A stretch of DNA of 40,500 nt from Eubacterium sp. (GTDB taxonomy: Bacteria; Bacillota; Clostridia; Lachnospirales; Lachnospiraceae). The DNA lies in contig JAAWJJ010000030.1 of NCBI GenBank assembly GCA_022796875.1, positions 1 to 40,500 of the forward strand. Reading direction: 5' to 3'. Within the stretch, counting starts at the first letter, position 1, and every line of letters starts with the position of its first letter. Shown here one piece after another: positions 35,003-40,500 of the stretch. Made by a program: the position numbers and the translations under genes. The notes under the pieces are model-generated. The model had not been told where the DNA came from and did not search any database. It saw only the letters and a list, made by a program, of their open reading frames with translations.

Positions 35003-35425
35003 TTATTCTTCGTCAGGATCCGAAACATTTTGTTTCGTATTATAAAATTTTTCATCCATATTATGATAGAGGTAAGAATAAGGAGCGATTTTTTCACCTT
35101 TCTTTTTCAATTGCTCTAACGACCATTCAAATATTAAATCATAAATAGGAACCAGCTTTTCTCCCGCTTCTGTGAATATATAATCAACACGCGGCGGAAC
35201 AACTTCATGAATACACCGCCGAATAATGCCGTCGTCTTCCAGCTCCCGAAGCTGCTGTTTCAACACTTTAGGCGTTATTCCCATAACGTATGTAAATTCA
35301 TTAAAGCGAATATAACCTTTATATTGAATCCCGCGTATAATATACGGTTTCCATTTCCCGCCCATAACCTTATGAAAGTACTCATATGGTTTGACTCCTT
35401 CATCCATTTCATAGATTCTTTTCAT
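35003..35425 (-). CDS. HxlR-family transcriptional regulator
   Basis: The 140-residue winged-helix protein has the HxlR core KVMGGKWKPYIIRGI, FNEFTYVMGITPKVLKQQLRELEDDGIIRR and VPPRVDYIFTEAGEKL. AGGGGTG lies before the ATG. The usual redox or aldehyde-sensing N-terminal cysteine is not present, as the N-terminus reads MKRIYEMDEGVKPYEYF. It is divergent from the MFS pseudogene and the S15 hydrolase, which it may control. The shared region contains TTAC-N10-GTAA (35526-35543), a candidate operator of HxlR type. Confidence 0.9.
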   Translation of the reverse strand: MKRIYEMDEGVKPYEYFHKVMGGKWKPYIIRGIQYKGYIRFNEFTYVMGITPKVLKQQLRELEDDGIIRRCIHEVVPPRVDYIFTEAGEKLVPIYDLIFEWSLEQLKKKGEKIAPYSYLYHNMDEKFYNTKQNVSDPDEE

Positions 35426-35664
35426 GCTATCACCCCTGCTGGCATAGAAATAACGTTTCTCCTCTAAAAGTTGTAAAATGTAACTACTATCACTGAGGAA
35501 AGGTAAGATACACAGAGAACGTAACTTACTTCAAAGTGCGTAATTGTTACAGTTGTTATTATTTTATAAAATAATTATATCAGAAATACGCGGATAAAAA
35601 AAGAATTTTCAGATAAATGACATTTATTTGAAAATCACTATGCGAATGGAAAGAGTTACGCGTT

Positions 35665-36087
35665 ATGAAACAAAAAATATGGGAAACTTCGGCAGAAAAG
35701 GATGGTGGATTATCATTTACACCCTGCTGCTGTATTTGTTTTCCAGTACGGGCGGACAGCCTTAACGTAACAACGGCGGCTTACGCATCTATTCTGGGAG
35801 GAGGTGTAACGGCAAGTTCTCTTTTGGTTTTCTCGGCAATCGGCGGTTTCGTAGGCATCCCGATTTTCGGCCGCTATGACTTTTGCTCTTTCAACAGGCT
35901 GGCCGTTCCTCTGGTCATCGGAATTCGGATCATATCGCTTTTGCTGATTCCAATTATGCTTGGAATTGCAGGCGAGGCGAACGGAAATATCGGTTTCCGA
36001 AACGTATTTATTATTTTTGGCACTTTATCGTTAATATCTTTTATTGTATCTGTTCTTTTAAAAGACAGGTGTATAGGGAAAGAGTAA
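35665..36087 (+). pseudogene. MFS transporter remnant
   Basis: MGNFGRKGWWIIIYTLLLYLFSST is read from 35679 and then, after a frame change near 35745, ADSLNVTTAAYASILG ... SSLLVFSAIGGFVGIPIF. That is the start of a ~430-residue MFS permease. The remaining frame jumps straight to VPLVIGIRIISLLLIPI and IGFRNVFIIFGTLSLISFIVSVLLKD, the last helices of such a protein. Most of the middle (about 300 residues) is deleted. It ends 4 bp before the hydrolase gene, so the intact permease probably moved the hydrolase's substrate or product. Confidence 0.7.
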
Positions 36088-36091
36088 AAAA

Positions 36092-38266
36092 ATGAAAGGA
36101 AGAATATTCATCAGCCCAATAGAAGGACTGGATTATGAAACGCTCACCATGAGCGGGCGAACGGATGCGGACGGTTTTTTTGAATATGCTGCCGGCGAAA
36201 CGGTTACTTTTTCAGTAAACGGTTTAATACTGGGATCTGCTCCGGCTGCCGCGCGAATGACGCCTGCAGATTTATCTATAGAAACGGCCGGCGACATCCG
36301 CAAGATTACGAATCGTAACGTTACAAATATTTCCCGTTTTCTGCTTAGCCTGAACCATTCGGAAAATACAGAGGAAAAGATCATCATTACGGCAGAAATC
36401 CGAACTATCTGCAGAAAGTACCGGAAAAAAATATACTTTAACCAGCCGGAAGAGATGTTTACAAACGACCCGTCCGTAAAGCAGTTCTTTACAGAGCTGG
36501 GAAGCAAACTGGTTTCTCCCGCTTATGCCAGAAATTATTTAAGAAGAGCAATAAACGGTATCGTGAAGCAAACGGACGTAAAGATTCCTCTGCGGGACGG
36601 CGGATATGTGACTGCAGATATTTTCCGCCCGGAGAAAAAAGGAAAGTATCCGGTTATCATCAGTTTCGGCGGATATGGGAAAGCTTTCTGGGTCGGCAAG
36701 GAAACTACGGAAGAAGAAATCGAGCAGCATGCCGTACTGGAAGACAGGTATTTTCAGGGAATCACGGACGAAACGGATTATCTTAGTTTTCATATCGCGT
36801 CGCTCCCAAAAGGCGATCCCCTGCCGCAGGTTCCGGGGCTTCCGGAATCTGGCTCCACAGCAAATCCGATGCTGTCCCATATCAGCGAAACGTTTGAACG
36901 AGCGAACGTCATGGACTGGGTGTCGGATGGCTATGTGGTAATTCATGCGGATTCCAGAGGACTTGGCGTTTCACCGGGTTCTTACCATCAGTTTGGCCGG
37001 ACGGAAGCGGACGATTATTACGACGCCATCGAATGGGCCGGTGTCCAGGAATGGTCTAACGGAAATGTAGGCACTTACGGCGGATCTTTTTATGCGATGA
37101 ACGCATTTAACGTAGCGTCGTTAAACCCGCCGCACCTGAAAGCCTTTATCCCGCTTTGCGGCGACATGGATCCCTACCGCGACTATATGCGTTTCGGAGG
37201 CCTGATGAATAAATTTGGTTTTACCCCTAAAATCAGTAAATGGGAATTTTCTGGAACCGATCTGGCGGAATATACCGCGCAGCATGAATTTGATGATCCG
37301 GAAGTGTTCAATGAAAACTCTCTGGCGGCGATGCGAAATACGCCAGATCAGATTCGCATTCCGTTCTATACGGCTATTTCTCTGGAACAGGCATTTATCC
37401 ATACCAGAGGAACGAGCGTTATTTATGAATACGCTTCTACGCCTGAAAACGAAAAATATCTGGATGTCACTTCGGAAGCGGGCATTCATTACTGGATGTA
37501 CGGAAAAGATGTTTTAAACAGACATAAGAAATTTTTTGCGCACCGGCTGAAAGGGGAACCGGATCTGCTGGCGGACACGAAACACGTACATATGATGATC
37601 CGGACCGGTTACGGTTCTTATTTCTGGCAGGATACGGATCAATGGCCGGTAGCCGGAACAGAATACCGGAAACTTTATTTACATGTGGCAAATGAGACTT
37701 CCGGCAACATACATTCCCTGACAGAAACGCCGGCATCGGACGGCAGTATTTCCTATCCTGCGGATGAAGAAGTTACGGTTTCCTTTGAAACGGAACCGTT
37801 CGCAGATGATACCGTTTTGGCGGGACATATTCTGGCTAAGCTTTTTGTATCAAGTTCCAGCGACGATATGGCGGTACTCACTTATTTGAACGCCGTAGAT
37901 GAAGACGGAGATATTGTTCCGGTAGCACTTGATTTGAATCCGTCTATCCCGATTTCCAAAGGCGGGCTGAAAATCTCCCACAGAAAGCTGGATGTGGAAA
38001 AGACTACAGCCTATCGCCCGGTTCATACTCATCTGAAAAAAGACGTACAGTTACTGTCGCCGGGAGAAATTGCGGAAGCAGACGTAGAATTTGTACCGGC
38101 AACAGTCAGGGTACGAAAAGGCTGGAAACTGCGCCTGAGCATTATGCCGAAAAATAAGGAGTCCGAACTGATTGATATAAATGATAACTACAGTGCGGGC
38201 GCATGTAATACGATATATACGGGAAAAACTTATTCGTCATATCTACAGATTCCTGTAATTAAATAA
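36092..38266 (+). CDS. S15/CocE-NonD hydrolase with extra N-terminal domain
   Basis: The 724-residue product has three parts. Residues ~1-60 (SPIEGLDYETLTMSGRTDADGFFEYAAGETVTFSVNGLILGS) match a module more often seen in secreted surface proteins. Residues ~155-500 are an alpha/beta hydrolase of the X-Pro dipeptidyl peptidase S15 / CocE-NonD type, with oxyanion DSRGLGVSPG and the nucleophile in GTYGGSFYAMNAF. Residues ~510-724 are the C-terminal jelly-roll (VSFETEPFADDTVLAGHILAKLFVSSSSDDMAVLTYL). There is no signal peptide, so it appears cytoplasmic. Esters or amides are possible substrates. It is intact between an MFS pseudogene and an IS256 fragment. Confidence 0.85.
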   Translation: MKGRIFISPIEGLDYETLTMSGRTDADGFFEYAAGETVTFSVNGLILGSAPAAARMTPADLSIETAGDIRKITNRNVTNISRFLLSLNHSENTEEKIIITAEIRTICRKYRKKIYFNQPEEMFTNDPSVKQFFTELGSKLVSPAYARNYLRRAINGIVKQTDVKIPLRDGGYVTADIFRPEKKGKYPVIISFGGYGKAFWVGKETTEEEIEQHAVLEDRYFQGITDETDYLSFHIASLPKGDPLPQVPGLPESGSTANPMLSHISETFERANVMDWVSDGYVVIHADSRGLGVSPGSYHQFGRTEADDYYDAIEWAGVQEWSNGNVGTYGGSFYAMNAFNVASLNPPHLKAFIPLCGDMDPYRDYMRFGGLMNKFGFTPKISKWEFSGTDLAEYTAQHEFDDPEVFNENSLAAMRNTPDQIRIPFYTAISLEQAFIHTRGTSVIYEYASTPENEKYLDVTSEAGIHYWMYGKDVLNRHKKFFAHRLKGEPDLLADTKHVHMMIRTGYGSYFWQDTDQWPVAGTEYRKLYLHVANETSGNIHSLTETPASDGSISYPADEEVTVSFETEPFADDTVLAGHILAKLFVSSSSDDMAVLTYLNAVDEDGDIVPVALDLNPSIPISKGGLKISHRKLDVEKTTAYRPVHTHLKKDVQLLSPGEIAEADVEFVPATVRVRKGWKLRLSIMPKNKESELIDINDNYSAGACNTIYTGKTYSSYLQIPVIK

Positions 38267-38415
38267 AAGAAAGGCGCAATCGCCAATACCATTAACAGGT
38301 GCATTTGGTCCGTTATGTATAAGGACTAAATGAAACTGTGTTTCATAAACGCTTTCGTTCCGGTATCAGGAACTAACTGTGCGCATGTGAAGTTTTTTCT
38401 GTAAATAGTGTTTTG

Positions 38416-38457
38416 AAAGGTCTTCTATGATAAAATAAAAAATCATAGGAGGCCTTT
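38416..38457 (+). promoter_or_regulatory. Hairpin masking the IS256 transposase ribosome binding site
   Basis: AAAGGTCTTCTATGAT (38416-38431) pairs with ATCATAGGAGGCCTTT (38442-38457) with G-U-compatible differences. The AGGAGG of the transposase is inside the 3' arm. Transcripts entering from outside would fold and hide the site, a known way for IS elements to limit impinging transcription. Confidence 0.6.
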
Positions 38458-38461
38458 TATC

Positions 38462-38754
38462 ATGGCAAGAGAAAAGAAACCTGTACACAGAGTACAAATG
38501 ACCGAGGGAAAACGGAACATCATTCATCAGCTTTTGGATGAGTATGATATCTCCAGACCGCCGAAGATATCCAGGATGCCTTGAAAGATCTGCTCGGTGG
38601 AACCATCAAGGAAATGATGGAGGCAGAAATGGATGGACATCTTGGCTATGAAAAATCAGAACGCACTGACAACGAGTAATACCGAAACGGTTACAAGCGC
38701 AAACGTGTAAACAGCCGTTATGGCTCCATGGAGATCAAAGTACCCCAGGACAGG
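38462..38754 (+). pseudogene. IS256-family (mutator) transposase fragment
   Basis: MAREKKPVHRVQMTEGKRN and IIHQLLDEYDIS lead to a two-base insertion near 38556, then DIQDALKDLLGGTIKEMMEAEMDGHLGYEKSERTDNE, a TAA (38677-38679) in place of a sense codon, and YRNGYKRKRVNSRYGSMEIKVPQDR. That is the N-terminal ~97 residues of a ~400-residue transposase. Sequence after ~38755 is unrelated, so the rest of the element was lost by deletion. Confidence 0.85.
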
Positions 38755-38757
38755 AAG

Positions 38758-38847
38758 TCGAATTCGTTTCCCATTTTTAGTAATATATGGTCGAAAAATA
38801 TATCTTTGCTTTTTATTTTGATGGTTTTTCCTTTCGCTAAACCACAT
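38758..38847 (-). pseudogene. N-terminal remnant of a small conserved ORF
   Basis: The minus strand reads KKQRYIFRPYITKNGKRIRL, which resembles the beginning of short clostridial ORFs that run -YIFRPYI-x-NGK-x-IYA-. The similarity stops exactly where the IS256 fragment begins, so the small gene was apparently cut at that junction. There is no clear ribosome binding site. This is recognition from memory and is weak. Confidence 0.3.
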
Positions 38848-38850
38848 AAA

Positions 38851-38880
38851 GTTGTAAGGTGCCAGCCTTGCAGCTTTTTT
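38851..38880 (+). terminator. Terminator-like hairpin with T run
   Basis: GTTGTAAGG and CCTTGCAGC (with two G-U pairs) flank a six-base loop and are followed by T6. No plus-strand gene now ends here, so it may be a relic. The rest of 38881-39038 is A+T-rich, with one 12-bp perfect palindrome ACAATATATTGT (38972-38983). Confidence 0.65.
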
Positions 38881-39038
38881 ATGATAACAGTTTTACTGTA
38901 ATCAACGCACTTCGTCTATCATAAATTATGAAATTTTTCAACTATATACCGTGCCTTGTTCTATCTGTCATACAATATATTGTGTTATATTTTCTATTCC
39001 TCCCATTTGTATCGCAATTTATAATTAGAATATGCTCT

Positions 39039-39677
39039 TTAATCTAAATATTTTTCTTTTTGTAATCTGCCGATAACAATATACGGCATTACATTCTGCG
39101 ATTCAGCATATTTATGAATTGCTTCAATGGAAAAATCCATTCCATATTTTTCCATTGCGCCTTTTAAATCTTTTTGGATATTTGCATCTTTTTGACACAT
39201 TTTTTTTTATTTCATTTATTAAGTCATTAGAATATTTCTTATCAAATTTAGTTGATATATTCCTATTATTACCAGCAATCTGGCATAAACGAATCCACGC
39301 TCCAAGTACATTTTTATTTACAGTAGTTTTTGTAGCCATCCGAAAAGCTCCAATTGGAATCATTTCTTTCAAATCTTCTCTTGTTCTTCCTCAGTAATTG
39401 TTTGCTCTTCATCTAATTCTAAAAGTTCTGCCTCGTAATTTGCCTGAAGATTTAACCAAAAAGACTTTGGTACGCCTAATGCATATTCTAGCCCCATCGC
39501 AAAATTAGCAGATATTCCCTTTTTTCCAGCAATTACATTACTCACATAAGACGAGGAAACGCCTGTTCTTAACAATAATTCAGCCTGGGTGATTCCGCGG
39601 TCTTCTAATACACCGGCAATAGTTTCTCCTGGATGAATTATCAAATCACGAGATATACCAATTTTCTTTACCGCCAT
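39039..39677 (-). pseudogene. HigA-like XRE / ImmA-type fusion, decayed
   Basis: The first part (39677-39369) is an intact HigA-type HTH: IHPGETIAGVLEDRGITQAELLLRTGVSSSYVSNVIAGKKGIS, then FWLNLQANYEAELLELDEE. After a stop, another frame continues MIPIGAFRMATKTTVNKNVLGAWIRLCQIAGN, the middle of the long HigA/ImmA-type fusion. A third frame (39200-39039) gives QKDLKGAMEKYGMDFSIEAIHKYAESQNVMPYIVIGRLQKE, its C-terminal end. About 45 residues after the HTH and the whole HExxH protease-like stretch are missing. The HTH part could still be made as a ~100-residue HigA-like protein. Confidence 0.7.
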
Positions 39678-39718
39678 GGTAATCACTCACTCTTTCCACT
39701 TCAATTTCAGTGCAAATC

Positions 39719-39815
39719 ATAATGGTATCTTGCGTTGCATTGGTTCAATAATCAAATGCTCATGTGCGATAAAGTAATACACGGGAATTTGATAGACAAC
39801 AGACCCACTATTCCG
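39719..39815 (-). other. Unidentified coding-like fragment upstream of the HigA-like gene
   Basis: The minus strand reads SVVYQIPVYYFIAHEHLIIEPMQRKIPL before a stop 39 bases ahead of the HigA-like start. It has protein-like composition and ends where a toxin partner gene would be expected, but I do not recognise it and it has no plausible start. It may be the end of a partner gene. Confidence 0.25.
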
Positions 39816-39881
39816 AATTTTTATAAACAGTAAGGAGTAGGACAAACACGAATTGTTTGCTCCGCTTTTTATTATGCCCCA

Positions 39882-39910
39882 TTGACAATAAAGCCATTCT
39901 ATTTTATACT
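39882..39910 (+). promoter_or_regulatory. Consensus sigma-A promoter of the GntR gene
   Basis: A perfect TTGACA (39882-39887) and TATACT (39905-39910) are separated by 17 bp, 46 bp before the start codon. It is the strongest promoter seen in the window. Confidence 0.85.
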
Positions 39911-39947
39911 GTACTATCAATAACATAACAGTACAAAACAGAATGGC
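39893..39947 (+). promoter_or_regulatory. 20-bp inverted repeat over the GntR promoter
   Basis: Bases 39893-39912 and 39928-39947 are inverted copies that match at 18 of 20 positions (outer GCCATTCT/AGAATGGC, inner ACTGT/ACAGT), with a 15-base spacer. The left arm covers the -10 element. YtrA-type GntR proteins are known to bind spaced inverted repeats at their own promoters, so autorepression is likely. Confidence 0.7.
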
Positions 39948-39956
39948 GGTGAGAAG

Positions 39957-40334
39957 TTGGAAATTGTAGTGAGCAATAAGGCAAGTCGCCCATTATATGA
40001 GCAGATTGCTACACAGATTAAAACATCAATTATGAGCGGAGAATTAAAAGCTGGCGAAGCAATTCCTTCTGTACGAGCGTTAGCAAAATCTTTGCATATT
40101 AGCATTTTAACTGTTCAAAAAGCATATTCCACGTTGCAGGAGGACGGTTTTATTGAAACCACGGCAGGAAAAGGCTGCTATGTATCAGCACAAAATCAGG
40201 ACTTTTATCTGGAAGAGCAGCAAAAGAAAATTGAGGAAAGACTTTCTGAAGCAATAGAAATTGCCCGCGCAAATGGAATTTCTTTTGATAAATTGATTGA
40301 GTTGCTAACAATTTTATACGAGGAGGACGATTAA
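39957..40334 (+). CDS. GntR-family regulator, YtrA subfamily
   Basis: The 125-residue product has the GntR winged helix (RPLYEQIATQIKTSIMSGELKAGEAIPSVRALAKSLHISILTVQKAYSTLQEDGFIETTAGKGCYVS) and a short helical tail. The missing effector domain is typical of the YtrA group. The start is TTG at 39957 behind GGTGAG. YtrA-type genes lead operons for ABC transporters, and the next gene, one base after its stop, is an ABC ATPase start. Confidence 0.92.
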   Translation: MEIVVSNKASRPLYEQIATQIKTSIMSGELKAGEAIPSVRALAKSLHISILTVQKAYSTLQEDGFIETTAGKGCYVSAQNQDFYLEEQQKKIEERLSEAIEIARANGISFDKLIELLTILYEEDD

Positions 40335-40403
40335 ATGACCGAAAATATTTTAGAGATTGACAATCTGTCAAAGGATTATGGCGACTTTGTTCTTGACAGG
40401 GTG
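40335..40403 (+). pseudogene. ABC transporter ATPase, truncated by IS
   Basis: MTENILEIDNLSKDYGDFVLDRV is the normal N-terminus of an ABC ATPase of the YtrB type. The coding similarity then ends and the frame runs through the IS terminus to a stop at 40491-40493. Walker A and all later motifs are lost. AGGAGG lies upstream, inside the end of the GntR gene. Confidence 0.8.
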
Positions 40404-40500
40404 ATTTTGTCAAGATTAGTTGACACATTTTCTTCAAGGATTTTGTATCCTATGCTTCTTCTTTCAGGGAATCATAGTATTGCTGTCGTTTAACCATAGG
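40403..40500 (-). mobile_element. Insertion-sequence end inserted in the ABC ATPase gene
   Basis: The minus strand reads a transposase tail and stop (40450), 23 bases, then GTGTCAA and a TTGACAA-containing terminus, matching the element at the left edge in inverted orientation. The two are clearly related but not identical, so they are different copies rather than one assembly repeat. The boundary at 40403 is where the ATPase reading stops making sense. Confidence 0.65.
40450..40500 (-). CDS. Transposase C-terminal tail (partial)
   Basis: MVKRQQYYDSLKEEA and TAG form the last codons of a transposase that enters from the right edge. It is homologous to the tail at bases 3-50. The rest of the gene is outside the window, and the family could not be assigned. 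Confidence 0.5.
   Translation of the reverse strand, partial: PMVKRQQYYDSLKEEA

Noticed and set aside
1..40500. tRNA, rRNA and CRISPR search by eye
   Set aside because: No cloverleaf, rRNA signature or regularly spaced repeats were seen; a tRNAscan or CRISPR finder run would be decisive.

Overview
The window looks like a chromosomal segment of an anaerobic member of the Bacillota, most likely a Lachnospiraceae-type clostridium. The evidence is gene content: a four-subunit 2-oxoacid:ferredoxin oxidoreductase, a stand-alone NifS/NifU pair, DUF975, DUF2085 and DUF4179 proteins, strong AGGAGG ribosome binding sites, sigma-A type promoters and moderate GC. I could not run a search, so the taxonomic label is inference. 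No tRNA, rRNA, CRISPR array or prophage was recognised.

Layout. Bases 1-97 are the 3' end of an insertion sequence, followed by a cut-off small membrane protein and a DUF975 gene. Bases 1112-3505 encode a secreted L,D-transpeptidase with six Ig-like repeats. Bases 3889-8074 form a minus-strand aspartate-pathway operon: an ACT-domain regulator, homoserine dehydrogenase, a phosphoglycerate-mutase-like proposed homoserine kinase and aspartate kinase. Upstream of its promoter lies an inverted pair of diverged repeats (8197-8873) that carry conserved hairpins and no convincing gene. Bases 8881-12291 hold murF, ddl and an XRE regulator. Bases 12520-15524 hold the porCDAB operon, followed by hpf, a broken ParE toxin, an SDR (EF-P 5-aminopentanone reductase type), a small XRE regulator, a TraX-like membrane protein and an orphan, degenerate CbiE/CbiT-like protein.

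Bases 20334-22103 are a sigma factor and its DUF4179 anti-sigma partner. A UbiD-type decarboxylase, an unknown gene and a dead LysR regulator follow. Bases 25362-29901 are a MarR-controlled heterodimeric ABC exporter. A frame-disrupted DUF2085 membrane protein comes next. Bases 30623-34671 form a sulfur operon, metY-cysK-nifS-nifU: sulfide is fixed into homocysteine and cysteine, then cysteine sulfur is moved to Fe-S clusters. The Fe-S-rich porCDAB enzyme is a plausible consumer.

The last 5.5 kb is a decaying accessory region. It has an HxlR regulator, an MFS pseudogene, an intact large S15/CocE hydrolase with an unusual N-terminal domain, an IS256 fragment, a HigA/ImmA-type pseudogene, and a YtrA-like GntR regulator. 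The ABC ATPase gene after that regulator is cut by a second insertion sequence related to the one at the left edge and in inverted orientation. The stretch 38755-39038 holds only a terminator-like hairpin, a 12-bp palindrome and A+T-rich sequence.

The most interesting signals are the paired structured repeat at 8197-8873, the orphan CbiE/CbiT-like protein that has lost the canonical SAM motif, the three-step tandem echo of the lysC 3' end, the long operator-like inverted repeat over the GntR promoter, the hidden DUF2085 gene, and the inverted IS ends bracketing the segment.
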